Assembly: GCA_019925095.2 (NCBI GenBank)
Contig: CM034412.1
Coordinates: 8,925,501-8,989,500 of the forward strand
DNA length: 64,000 bases
From: Dendrolimus kikuchii
Taxonomy: Eukaryota; Arthropoda; Insecta; Lepidoptera; Lasiocampidae
Direction: 5' to 3'
Shown: piece by piece, positions 42,001 through 48,760 of the stretch
How the letters are laid out: the number at the start of each line of letters is the position of its first letter
Numbering within the stretch: the stretch's first letter is position 1
Made by a program: the position numbers and the translations under genes
The notes under the pieces: model-generated
What the model was told of the DNA's origin: nothing
The model's database searches: none
The model's input: the letters and a program-made list of their open reading frames with translations, nothing else

Positions 42001-45000
42001 CTTGAAATATAAATTTTTGGTAAACATAACTTCACCTATTTTTTTCACTAACATTATTGTGATGGATTGTGAAATGTTCCGACCAGTGACTAAAACAGTG
42101 ATTTAGGTTAGGTTGGCTTCAGACCAAAGCCTGCCAGACCCGACTGGTAACCTGGTATTTATTTTATAAACAAGATTTATAATATCGGTATTATTGGCGG
42201 CCATTTTGAATATTTTCATGGTTACTCTTGTAGTGTATTTGAATGTGCTCTGTTGTGTTTATTCTTAATTTGATGACGGCTTACGCTGTTTTCTGGTTCT
42301 TTTTCTGTTGATTACTGGCTTTCTTTTGGACTTTGAAAGGATTGTTCAACTTTGAACCTATAAGCGGAATATTAGTGAAATAATAAATGGGGTTATGTTT
42401 ATTAAAAACAAAAGTCAGGACCATAGGTAGGTATTGTAGTAGAGGTAAGTATGCTTCCCACGTCACTACCCCGCTACATAAAATTTGGGTATCAAACATC
42501 TATAAACTTACCGAATCTTACCGGTTTTTTTTTTCACCTTGTCCGATTGAAAAATATTAACTTAATTTATTTATTGTGAAATATTCGTAACATTATTATT
42601 GATATTTCGCTTCTTTGCTTCAATAATATCAAGTCCTAACCGCCATTTTATCGTAAGCGACATTTAGACTTAAGTAGATTTTTTGTTGGAAAAGGTAATT
42701 TAAATTAATATTTAATTTTAAAACTTTCAGTTTTAGTTAGATAAGACCCTACTGAATCAAGAACTGAAGGTCCGAAAACAAAATAATCATTGTGTCAAAT
42801 ATGTCTTGCAACGAAAAATATACTTAGGTCCAAATGTCACGATAAAATGACGGCAAAGGCTTGATGTGTCTTATCTTAAAAAATGAAAATTTACATATTT
42901 TTACTTGTTTACTGTCAATCTGTAATATATTCTAAAACATCGCGTTTTTTATAAGAATACAATTGGAAAGGGCGATTCTGGCGAGGGACAGATCACGTTA
43001 TTGCAGTATAGAGGCGATTTGTAGAATAGTGATTACTGATTTGTCGTAAGTTTTACATTATTATTTTCAAAAATGTTATAATGCAGGCGCGAGATGTCGA
43101 ATTCCATTCAGTTAGCCTTTTAAGTATTTTACAGCCACATTGAGTTGGCTATATTCAAATTTTTATTAATTTCTAGGGATTCCGTGGCTTCTGCTACCTG
43201 CATTTCTTCAAAGCCGGACCACAAAAGGTAATAGCGATTTTTATATTTTTTTTAATTATCATTTGAACATTAATTGTTATTTTTGAAGTGAAACTTGTAT
43301 ATAGACGGGGTCTTAGGATTAGCGTTACGGCCGCGTGGAAGAGCGGCATAAATTTAGACTAGACGTGGTGAGAGGCAGCATAATGTTAGAGTAGACTATC
43401 GATGTTTTTATTAGTTCCGGATCGAATTCAGTTTTTTTGTTTGATAAAATAAAATATGTTTAATTAAAAAATGCATTAATTAAAATGTACCTAACCTAAC
43501 CAAATTATAATTTGCAATAAACCTGCGAAAAATCAAAATGTATGCTGGGACACATTGTAGAAGTGAAACTTCAACGAAAAAGTGGAAAAACGAATCGCAA
43601 CAAAGTTTTAAATTGAAGTTTTACAGGCGAATTGTTAATGTACTTGTCCAATTTGAAAACCTGCCCGTAAAACTTCAAGTAAAATTTTGTGGCGATTCGT
43701 TTTTCCACTTGCCATTGAAGTTTCACTTCTACAATGTGTCCCAGTACACATTTTGATTTTTTTCTTTCTAAACATGACGAAGATGTGTCTATCCAATGCG
43801 TAATATTTATGTATATACAAAGTGTAGAATTTATTGTGGTGAACAATAAAATGTTATCTATCTGTCTTTATATATATAATTCTTTTGTACGTGTGTACGC
43901 TCCAGACCGTCGGGCCGATTGTATAACCCTGAATGAAAGACCCCTTTCCCTTGGGTTGCTATTTGACATTCCTTCACAGAATTTGATCAATACAAGCTAT
44001 ACTATGATTTGGTATGATAATTCAGGTTTGTTTATTTTATCAAAATCAGCTGATATCATTTCTGATAAGGGTAACTGATTAAAAAAAAATCTAATAATGC
44101 TACTTTCATTTTCGTCAAAATTGGCCTCGAGATTCCTTTGAGTGTTTTTCTATTTTGTATAGTTTAGGATTTGGCTCCGAAGGCCCACTTGAAAAATTCA
44201 ACCGGTATATCGTATGTATAATATATTAAAATTCAAAAAAAGCTGTGTCTGTACATTGAAGCTATTAAAAATAAAAACAACTGGAATAGACTAATTAAAT
44301 GATGGAAAACACGATACAATTTTTTTTAGATTTCTTGTCTGTTTGTTCGAGATTCACGTAAATTTTTAGACTTAAACTCTGCGGTAGTTTTTATCTTGGG
44401 AAACCCCGGGGAATTTTTTTTTGGGAATTATTTAAAATGACCAGATCAAAAAAATAGAAAACTTTATGTAATAAAATGTGTGATATTTTTTTATCCCGGG
44501 AGCGGCTTGTAGTTGTTCGGGTGCATAAAAATTAGCGGATTCCGTCACAGTTTGTGTCCCGGTAATTTCAAGTGAAGCGTAGACGAAGTCGCGACCATAT
44601 CCTAGTATTAAGATGAGAAAGAAAGAAAGAAAAGATTTATTGTCGTAAATGTATGTACACACAGAAAATAGAATACGCGTAACAAGACGTTGTACATGTA
44701 AAACAAGAATATTCAATTGTAGTTAACAATACACACAAAATACACAAAAAACGTAAGTACATAACATTCACGCCAATGAGGCTAGAACTCAGCATTATGC
44801 TGCGACAAGGGCTGATGCAACACTGATTTTCAGTTCCAGCCTTAATACTGTGTTACGAATGTGGGACTCGATTTAAAAATGCCGTTGGAATTACTATAGA
44901 ATTTATTAGAACTATACAAACACGTATAACACAGGTACAAATATAACTGAACGCAACCAGTACAAACGTGATGCATGATTCAATAACACGCGCGAAGTCC

Positions 45001-46031
45001 GTCACTATATATAGCTTATCGAATGTACACACGTCATGCTTGTATCGTAATCGTCGTTTGACTGCCTCCTCTCTCCATCCTTTTTTTTATTTTTATTGCA
45101 GGAGTTCAGCAGACAGGCAGACGGGCCACTTGATTGAAAGCGGTTACCATCGCCTATAGACATTTGCAACACCGAAGGTGCTACAAATGCGCTGCTGCTC
45201 TCTTAAAGGGGGCTGGAACCTGGTCACTAATGCCGGAACACAACTTAAGGTTGTTATGGCGACATACTCTAGACCAGGGGTGGTCACCATCCAGTCGGGC
45301 AAATGCCCTACCACCTGGCTGTGGGTTGTTTTGTCGCCTCTTACGACAGGCCGCCCGGCCGCAGGAAATTGTATTCTTTCTCCGTTCCTGCACGGATAAA
45401 ATCTGCATCCTGCCGTCCTTTTATACTTCACAAATAGAAGTGTGCCCGCCCGTATCGTCGACTTAATTTCCTAGAAATAGTAATCCGCACACCTGGTTAA
45501 TTATGCCTGCATACGGCCATAAACGAGTACAATAAGCTGTCCTCCACAATAACTAATAAATAAGTAAACAAAAGAAGACAATCATAAAGGTATTACAATT
45601 GGTTCAAATGCCGACAGGTAATAGCGTGCTTCGTGGAATTTGTCTTTGTCGGGGGGCTAAGTTGTAACAATACAAAGAGAACAATGACCCAAACAAAAGT
45701 AATAATTTAACTTCATACAGAGGTATTGACAGTAGAAATTTACAAACAATAATAGATAATTATGGTTTTTGTGCAGGGCGAGGGCGACAGCACACCGGCG
45801 GTGAACATGGACAGCGTGCTGACGGCGCTGGCGCAGATGTCGGTGGGCGGCAGCGGGGGTGCGGGCGAGGAGCCCGTCGAGGAGAAGCCGCGCCTGCTCA
45901 CAGTCGAGCCCGCGCCGCCGAGGCAGCCGCCCGCGGACGCCGCGCCCGCAGAGGCGCCGCCCGCCGCGCAGCTCGACGCGCAGCCGCAGACCGCAGAGGT
46001 AGATAGATCCATTGTTCAATTCAACAGGTGA
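12025..46031 (+). CDS. MTHFSD: MTHFSD: methenyltetrahydrofolate synthase domain-containing protein
   Basis: Twelve exons: 12025-12064, 19371-19590, 31506-31666, 32710-32796, 34768-34856, 36604-36678, 38674-38789, 39546-39663, 40604-40771, 41755-41844, 43177-43227, 45777-46031. Total 1470 nt, 489 residues, all junction phases agreeing. The start has CAAAATG context. Exons 2-7 encode the 5-formyltetrahydrofolate cyclo-ligase-like domain: FPRPVYNRIPNFKG, KTLYVPVPRLQNGF, VVMGSVAVSKEGYRIGKGRGYGDLEFG, a loop resembling the phosphate-binding loop of MTHFS, then HDCQV. Exons 8-9 encode a Lys/Arg/Glu-rich linker absent from the shorter (about 383-residue) human protein. Exons 9-11 give an RRM with RNP2-like VKISNI and RNP1-like RGFCYLHF. 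Exon 12 is Ala/Pro-rich. The family is presumed to bind RNA; catalytic activity is unproven. The exact C-terminus is uncertain because exon 12 contains two good internal donors (after 45998 and 46027). Confidence 0.88.
12065..15227. other. MTHFSD intron 1, first part
   Basis: No repeat assigned. A slightly GC-richer block at 12930-13250 has a 66-codon frame without recognisable features; the rest is AT-rich. Confidence 0.4.
15228..15340 (-). mobile_element. family-A repeat, diverged fragment
   Basis: GGTGTTGCAAACGTCTATGG then CGACAGTAACC and TCAAGTGGACCGTC correspond to the left end of the element read backwards; it ends in an A-run. Confidence 0.6.
15640..15985 (-). repeat. family-G interspersed repeat
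   Basis: Inverted copy with ATTTTGATGCACCCGAACAA, TCTGGTCATTTTAATCATTT and AATTGCATCATGTT. It contains GCCCGCGACTTCTAC at its left end, a motif common in lepidopteran Helitron-like repeats. Confidence 0.6.
16018..16225 (-). repeat. Helitron-like end repeat (GCTGACCCGGCA type)
   Basis: Begins AGCTGACCCGGCAGACGTTG and includes ACACGCACAAAACAATTTTG. Related fragments at 1090-1260 and at 36243. Read on the minus strand it ends in CCGGGTCAGCTA, resembling a Helitron 3' terminus. Confidence 0.5.
16836..17115 (+). mobile_element. family-A MITE-like repeat, diverged
   Basis: First of about 17 copies. Full copies are about 315 bp with imperfect inverted ends (left TTTTATTGCAGGAG, right ends CTGCACGGATAAAA on the same strand). 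This copy keeps the order of blocks (GACTGGAA, ACCAGGG, CTCCGTTCCTGC) with many changes. MTHFSD intron 1. Confidence 0.7.
17393..17515. mobile_element. foldback element, short deletion derivative
   Basis: Same terminal motifs as 22631-22856 (ACTGTTTTAACG, ATTCCGACG, AAAACCGTTAAAACATAG) around a central near-palindrome GTGGCCGTCATGACGGTCAC. About half the length. Confidence 0.7.
18051..18365 (+). mobile_element. family-A MITE-like repeat, full length
   Basis: Complete copy from TTTTTTTAATTGCAGGAG to CTGCACGGATA. Reads GGTTATCATCGCCTATGGAC and GTTGTTTTGTCGCCTCTTAC. Open frames of 70-89 codons occur on both strands but are not conserved between copies. Confidence 0.85.
18920..19048 (-). mobile_element. 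RTE 3' end, 5'-truncated
   Basis: About 127 bp of the same RTE terminus with a short CATA tail, minus strand, in MTHFSD intron 1. Confidence 0.8.
19203..19328 (+). mobile_element. family-A repeat, 3' part only
   Basis: Right 125 bp of the element (GGGTGCTAGCCATCCAG to CGTTCCTGCACG). Ends 42 bp before MTHFSD exon 2. Confidence 0.75.
19591..20703. other. MTHFSD intron 2, first part
   Basis: No gene or repeat recognised. Other unassigned parts of this intron are 21867-22620, 23950-24557, 24645-25490, 27301-27966 and 29147-30542. Confidence 0.4.
20704..21197 (+). repeat. interspersed repeat, copy 1
   Basis: Long block shared with 46103-46521: TTTGACAGCTCGATGACA, ATTAGTAATGTCCTAA, ATCGTGTAATAAATATACCC and TTTCATGTGGGCTTTACTGT. 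Class unknown. MTHFSD intron 2. Confidence 0.75.
21297..21594 (-). mobile_element. family-A repeat, diverged
   Basis: Minus-strand copy in MTHFSD intron 2, with the GCGGCCTGTC, CCTTGAGT and CCAGCAGGTGGGC blocks recognisable but diverged. Confidence 0.75.
21634..21866 (+). repeat. family-D repeat, copy 1
   Basis: TTATTCAAAATAAGTTCCAC, CTTCGCAACGTGTTATTGCT and TTTATAAGTTTTATACAGAA are shared with 26494-26728. A third, diverged piece lies near 56470-56520. Confidence 0.75.
22631..22856. mobile_element. foldback element with long near-perfect arms
   Basis: Left arm 22631-22718 (CTACGTTTTAACGGTTTTAA, then ATTATTCCGACGTTTCGGCC) and right arm 22760-22856 are reverse complements over about 88 bp, with a 41-bp spacer. 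The arm tips next to the spacer contain the palindrome AGCCGTGATCACGGCT. No coding capacity. MTHFSD intron 2. Confidence 0.85.
23210..23308 (+). pseudogene. RTE-type LINE C-terminal fragment, degraded
   Basis: Same C-terminal block as at 3484-3585 (WMRKAGNQHM, then LGEAYLQES), with an internal stop. It lies in MTHFSD intron 2. Confidence 0.45.
23641..23949 (+). mobile_element. family-A repeat, full length
   Basis: Complete, close to consensus; begins in a T-run with TTATTGCATGAGTTCAGC and ends CTGCACGGAT. MTHFSD intron 2. Confidence 0.85.
24570..24632 (-). mobile_element. very short RTE 3' end with 12-bp target duplication
   Basis: Only about 48 bp of the RTE terminus is present. ATAGTGTATAGT flanks it at 24558-24569 and 24633-24644. 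It lies in MTHFSD intron 2. Confidence 0.75.
25491..25795 (-). mobile_element. family-A repeat, full length
   Basis: Starts TATCCGTGCAGGAACGG and ends CGTGCAATAAAAAA on the plus strand, i.e. a complete inverted copy. MTHFSD intron 2. Confidence 0.85.
26494..26728 (+). repeat. family-D repeat, copy 2
   Basis: Close match of 21634-21866 in the same intron and orientation, about 4.9 kb away. Confidence 0.75.
26855..27300 (+). pseudogene. RTE-type LINE reverse-transcriptase C-terminal fragment
   Basis: Contains LYGSEAWPVLERHKQNL, VTEMNMLRWMCGITL, a stop, then DKLQACCVRWYGHVLRKPAS. This is the conserved block after the RT domain in lepidopteran RTE LINEs. The frame is broken at 26974 and again near 27150, so it is a pseudogene inside MTHFSD intron 2. 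Confidence 0.75.
27967..28100. repeat. 20-bp minisatellite
   Basis: About six units of a 20-bp motif near AACTCGCCAGTTTCACAGTT (starts of the GCCAGTTT core at 27973, 27993, 28013, 28051, 28071), with one degraded unit and an 18-bp step. Confidence 0.9.
28769..28900 (+). repeat. LINE 3'-end repeat (GGTTGCCTGGAAGAGATCGC family)
   Basis: Starts AGGTTGCCTGGAAGAGATCG and ends GCAATAAAATGTTATCTATC, a LINE-like 3' end with a (CTAT)n tail. Other copies at 29026, 36770, 40998, 43795 and 48226. Confidence 0.65.
29026..29146 (-). repeat. LINE 3'-end repeat, inverted copy
   Basis: Ends AAGCGATCTCTTCCAGGCAA on the plus strand. Forms an inverted pair with 28769-28900 about 125 bp away; its tail is (GAAT)n. 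Confidence 0.6.
30543..30800 (+). repeat. interspersed repeat pair, copy 1
   Basis: TTTCACCTTCTCTCAATTAT then TTGGGGTGGGCACAATATGC and CACAAATCATC are shared with 33072-33200. Class not recognised. Confidence 0.55.
30952..31436 (+). mobile_element. pogo/Tc1-mariner-like MITE with TA duplication
   Basis: 485 bp bounded by inverted ends CAGCGGAAACTCTATGTAAC and GTTACATGGAGTTACACTG, flanked by TA on both sides. The body, including TGCTGCACCAGTAATTTTG, is shared in reverse with 40066-40525. CAGTG-type termini and a TA target are typical of the pogo/Tigger group. No transposase frame. Confidence 0.8.
32063..32345 (-). mobile_element. family-A repeat, truncated
   Basis: Starts TTTTTATCCGTGCAGGAACG and stops about 40 bp short of its other end, where the SINE at 32358 begins. 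MTHFSD intron 3. Confidence 0.8.
32358..32593 (+). mobile_element. tRNA-derived SINE, 5'-truncated
   Basis: B-box GCGGGTTCGATCCTGG followed by the shared SINE body to GTTCCCCCTATAATGGGAGG. The A-box part is missing. It abuts the truncated end of a family-A MITE at about 32345. Confidence 0.7.
32951..33037 (+). mobile_element. family-A repeat, 5' fragment
   Basis: Only the left 85 bp is recognisable (ACGACCCAGCTGGTGGAAAG then CTTACCGTCACCTATAAATG). MTHFSD intron 4. Confidence 0.55.
33072..33200 (+). repeat. interspersed repeat pair, copy 2
   Basis: Shorter copy of 30543-30800 (TTTCATCTTCTTCGAATTAT, GGTCACACAACAAATCATCG). Confidence 0.55.
33341..33617 (-). mobile_element. family-A repeat, nearly complete
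   Basis: Inverted copy running from TTTTCTGCGGCCGGGCGG to CTCCTGCAATAAATAAA. It lacks the outer 25 bp of the right end. MTHFSD intron 4. Confidence 0.8.
33960..34417 (+). mobile_element. retroposed LINE/SINE 3' fragment with poly-A and target duplication
   Basis: A GC-rich block of 458 bp ending in 13 As. Flanks are GGTTCAATTTAACT (33946-33959) and GGTTCATCTTAACT (34418-34431), 12 of 14 alike. Frames inside on the minus strand are not conserved. Same family as 7608-7915. Confidence 0.7.
35201..35640. mobile_element. possible hAT-like MITE with GCCGACTAGTCGGC motifs
   Basis: Both ends carry clustered GGCCGACTAG / CGACTAGTCGGC motifs in inverted arrangement (near 35225-35275 and 35585-35632), starting GATGTGCCGA and ending CTCTTCACAT. 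This resembles subterminal repeats of insect hAT MITEs. The target duplication is not readable. Confidence 0.4.
36243..36545. repeat. interspersed repeat upstream of MTHFSD exon 6
   Basis: Begins AGCTGACCCGGCAAACTTCG. Its right part (36360-36540: CACACCTGGTTAATGA, AAGTAAACAAAAGAAG, GTCGGCGTGTAACAATAT) matches 45485-45680. Confidence 0.6.
36770..36892 (-). repeat. LINE 3'-end repeat
   Basis: Minus-strand copy ending GCAAACTCTTCCAGACAACC, about 90 bp after MTHFSD exon 6. Confidence 0.6.
36893..38269. other. MTHFSD intron 6, central part
   Basis: AT-rich, no feature recognised. Confidence 0.4.
38270..38570 (-). pseudogene. reverse-transcriptase-derived C-terminal fragment (LINE-like)
   Basis: On the minus strand: CNPQRELYVVPFVVETLGQW then VPEAMSLYQNL, SSGDQKAGAYV and a degraded QRGNAASLLGTLP-like end. 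The VVETLGxW and RGNAASLLGTLP blocks recur at the C-terminus of RT polyproteins in many animal genomes. Several stops are present. It lies just upstream of MTHFSD exon 7. Confidence 0.5.
38941..39165 (+). mobile_element. family-A repeat with internal deletion
   Basis: Left half intact (GACAGGCAGACGGCTCACC). About 25 bp is missing after TCTAGACCAG, and the copy stops at GCTGTGAAATG. It lies between MTHFSD exons 7 and 8. Confidence 0.75.
39215..39513 (+). repeat. family-G interspersed repeat abutting MTHFSD exon 8
   Basis: Blocks CTGATCGACAGCAAATTCTT, GATTTAAAATGGCCAGC and GTTGTTCGGATGCATAAAAA match 44245-44600. Ends about 30 bp before the exon 8 acceptor. Confidence 0.6.
40066..40525 (-). mobile_element. 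pogo/Tc1-mariner-like MITE, inverted copy
   Basis: Ends CAGTGTAAACTCCATATAAC and GTTATATAGAGTTTACACTG; TA on the right, TG on the left. The body matches 30952-31436 in reverse orientation. It ends 78 bp before MTHFSD exon 9. Confidence 0.8.
40998..41152 (+). repeat. LINE 3'-end repeat with CT-rich tail
   Basis: GGTTGCCTGGAAGAGATCGC to GCAATAAAGTGCTC, then a run of about 45 bases of CT repeats as tail. Confidence 0.65.
41434..41712 (+). mobile_element. tRNA-derived SINE, complete
   Basis: A-box TGGAGTAATGGCTAGGG and B-box GGGTTCGAATCC about 35 bases apart, then a body shared with the copies at 7.3, 8.4 and 32.4 kb, ending CGTTTATGGGCTGTTAG. Best-preserved copy; lies just before MTHFSD exon 10. 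Confidence 0.8.
41845..43176. other. MTHFSD intron 10
   Basis: No transposon or gene recognised; flanked by exons 10 and 11. It is the only MTHFSD intron over 1 kb without an assigned repeat. Confidence 0.4.
43540..43740. repeat. inverted repeat of about 45-bp arms
   Basis: GGGACACATTGTAGAAGTGA followed by AACTTCAACG at 43550-43575 is reversed at 43708-43743 (GAAGTTTCACTTCTACAATG, then TGTCCC). Inner parts also pair (TTTAAATTGAAGTTTTACAG with AACTTCAAGTAAAATT-type). Produces overlapping frames on both strands. MTHFSD intron 11. Confidence 0.7.
44245..44600 (+). repeat. family-G interspersed repeat
   Basis: Longest copy; ends in GTGAAGCGTAGACGAAGTCG, the Helitron-like 'exterior' motif seen inverted at 15640. 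MTHFSD intron 11. Confidence 0.6.
45081..45398 (+). mobile_element. family-A repeat, full length
   Basis: Complete, close to consensus. MTHFSD intron 11, 380 bp before exon 12. Confidence 0.85.
45485..45680. repeat. interspersed repeat upstream of MTHFSD exon 12
   Basis: Shares CACACCTGGTTAATTA, AAGTAAACAAAAGAAG, GACAGGTAATAGCGTG and TTGTAACAATAC with 36360-36540. Ends about 95 bp before exon 12. Confidence 0.6.
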
Positions 46032-46102
46032 AAGTCACCCATTTAGGCATGAGATGGTTCGCCGCACGAGCGTAGCGATGTCGCTAATAGTTTGAGTCCC
46101 TG

Positions 46103-46521
46103 CTCTTTCCAAGCATTATTTTGCATTTGACAGCTCGATGACGGATCAATTAGTAATGTCCTAATGTGTTACCGACACGATTTTTTAAAGTTTTAATCAA
46201 TTTAACTTATCTATATATTTTTGCAAAAAAAAACTATATCGTGTAATAAATATACCCACATTTCAATTAATATATTTTGCATAGATTAAATAAGCCATTT
46301 TTGTAATAATGTAAAAAAATGAAAAACATGTTTATATGTTCTAATCGATTACTTTCGATTTATTTATGTATGGTGTCGATGGTTTAATAGTCCGTGCGTT
46401 ACATGACTCACAGAACATCACTATAACGTCATCCACAACAATAAAGTACGGAAATTATGTAATTTGTTTCATGTGGGCTTTACTGTCAAGAAATATAAGT
46501 AAACGCTTGGAAGCAGTATAA
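46103..46521 (+). repeat. interspersed repeat, copy 2
   Basis: Same orientation and block order as 20704-21197, about 80 bp shorter. It begins only 72 bp after the MTHFSD stop codon, so the AATAAA inside it (about 46440) may or may not serve the gene. Confidence 0.75.
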
Positions 46522-46832
46522 ATAGGCCTCTCACCCGAGGTTTACACTCTGCTTTTCATTTCGATTATGAGAAAAGTAAATAAAAACTGATTAGTTAAAC
46601 AAACAACTACTCTCATTAAATCAGGTGCTAAATCCATATATAAATATGATGAACTCATTTAATACGTCACATATGAAACGTCAATGTCTACCAAACTTTG
46701 TCATGCCTAAATAGCTCACTTCACCTCTCGTGTAACAATCTACTATTTAAACAGCCTGACCAAGACAGTGATGTTCAAAAGAATAATTTAGTTAACATAG
46801 AAAAGTAGACTTTTGATTAATTTTATTTGTAG

Positions 46833-46871
46833 GCTCTTCTTGAAAGTTATAACACTTTGAATTGCGCGTAG
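46833..46871 (+). other. candidate alternative last coding exon of MTHFSD
   Basis: If exon 12 is spliced at 45998 (GAG|gtagat, phase 0), the T-rich acceptor ending at 46832 opens a phase-0 frame of 12 residues (ALLESYNTLNCA) closed by TAG. This is a weak inference from splice-site shape only; there is no conservation evidence. Confidence 0.2.
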
Positions 46872-47402
46872 AGGTGACACGTTTTTACTCTGAATACAAT
46901 GACTCAAATAAGGAATACTGCTATCTCTCTTGCACACGCACGGTTATCATCTATAGCATCTGTCTCTTCGTTTTTAAATAAATTAAAGCACAGTTGATTA
47001 TGGAAAAAAAATGTTTTATAACCGATACTTTGAAAAACAATCTGAATAATTAATTTTTATAAAATTCAAAAACTACTTAAGATCAAAAGTTAAAAAATTG
47101 TGTGAATTATTTTTATTTGGTAACAAAATGATTTCCATAGTAAAAATAGAAAACGCCGTGGGGACACATTTCTTTTAGAGACCAACCCTTTCGCATAAAC
47201 AAGTGCTGTCAATTTACTACCAGTAGTAAGATAGAAGAATGGATAGTAAGATAAATAGTAATAATAATCGGCAAAACAACACATACTGTATATCCGCAAG
47301 CTAAGTGACGCTTGTGTTATGGATGATATACATCAGACCACTCTGGGGGGGATTCCAGACACCCAGACCATAGTAAATAGCAGAAAGTTCTAAAATTTCT
47401 TC

Positions 47403-47512
47403 AAGGCCGGCAGCTCGTTGGTAACATCTTTGGTGTTGCAAACGTCCATAGACGACGGTAACCGCTTTTCTTCAGGTGGGCCGTCAGCCTGTCTGATGTA
47501 CTCTAGCTATAA
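47403..47512 (-). mobile_element. family-A repeat, fragment
   Basis: About 110 bp at the left end of the element in inverted orientation, ending in an A-run. Confidence 0.65.
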
Positions 47513-48225
47513 AAAAAAAGTTCGTTTCCGAAATTTATCATGCCAGGAATCGAAGTAGTAGACTTAGCCCGCTCAACTACAGAGGCCGTCACCTCTGTGA
47601 CAGGATAATAGACGCCCGGCTATAAACCACGCCCCAATGTTGCGATATTACAGTGAAGATTTCTTTCACAGGTACATTGATTGCGTGCAAAGGAAGCAGG
47701 CGATACCTTTAAAAACCCTTCGATATTTTGATAATGATATAAAAATAACTTACTACCCACTCAATGTTAAGAACACGCATTAAAACGTATTCGCTTGTGT
47801 GCACGCGGACTGACTGACGGGTTGCCTGTCGCATTCCGAAACTAATTAATTTAGCTTTAAGGTAGATTTCTCTTTGCGCCGGCTCTTGATATTAAAAAAA
47901 AGAACTAAATTGCTCCTATCTCGTGTAGGGCAAAGTATACCATTATTGGCACCCTATTAATTTATTCAAAACATTCAGAAGTCTTAATACTTTATTTTTA
48001 TTTTACAGCCATATTATGATACAACCAATGGCTACAAAATGAAATCTTTATCTGTCCAATATCTATGTAATTCTATACAAATATAATTGATTATTTTTTG
48101 TATAAACCAATAGACCCACCCATATGTATATTTATGTGTTAAATTTATGTTTATCTGACTTCCAATTTAAAAATGTATATTCTGTATTACTTCTGTTTTA
48201 GTTACATTGCAAAACCCACATGTTT

Positions 48226-48363
48226 CACAAACTTGTTATCATCCTAAGGTTGTCTATGAGAAATTGCTTTTAGTGATAAAATCGCCTATTGTTTTCTGTT
48301 ATATTTTATATATAACTCTATTAAGATTTTTTGATATTAAAAAAAAAAAAAAAAAAAAAAAAA
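48226..48363 (+). repeat. LINE 3'-end repeat with poly-A tail
   Basis: Diverged body (AGGTTGTCTATGAGAAATTG, GTGATAAAATCGCCTATTG) followed by about 25 As (48338-48362). Confidence 0.5.
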
Positions 48364-48760
48364 TTTGCATTAGTTTTTAGTTCTTGTCAATGTGTAAAAC
48401 TTGTAGATGGAGTTATGCAAACCTAAACCAACTGACAACTTGGCAAAATTGAGCTACACAGAACTGTTCCATATCTCGTGTTTTATATGTGCTAAAAAGA
48501 TCCAAGCTATTTATCACTAATATTAATTGTTCAGTATATTCTTAGTAAACAGGTTTCCTTGCCGTTCCATACTACTCTTGTAAAATTTTTTAATTAGCTT
48601 CAAACGGTCATCCTGTGGTTAGTTTTGGTTTTCATAATAACATCTATTTATGTTTATGTATACTTTATTAAAAGTTCTGTTTTCATATTTTCTTTTATAT
48701 AATAAAATTAACGATATCGCAATATAAGCAAGCACGGATGAATGGTTTTTTATTTTATTT
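48363..48760 (+). repeat. diverged direct duplication, unit 1
   Basis: TTTGCATTAGTTTTTAGTTC, GTGCTAAAAAGATCCAAGCT, AAACAGGTTTCCTTG, TCATCCTGTGG and CATCTATTTATGTTTATGTA recur in the same order at 50130-50545. Starts at the poly-A at 48338. Confidence 0.75.

Larger units (their letters stand above)
46522..48225. other. non-coding DNA after MTHFSD
   Basis: Holds a family-A fragment (47403-47512) and the speculative exon at 46833; nothing else recognised. Confidence 0.4.

Noticed and set aside
45657..46019. Minus frames of 90 and 120 codons
   Set aside because: Antisense shadows of the Ala/Pro-rich MTHFSD exon 12.
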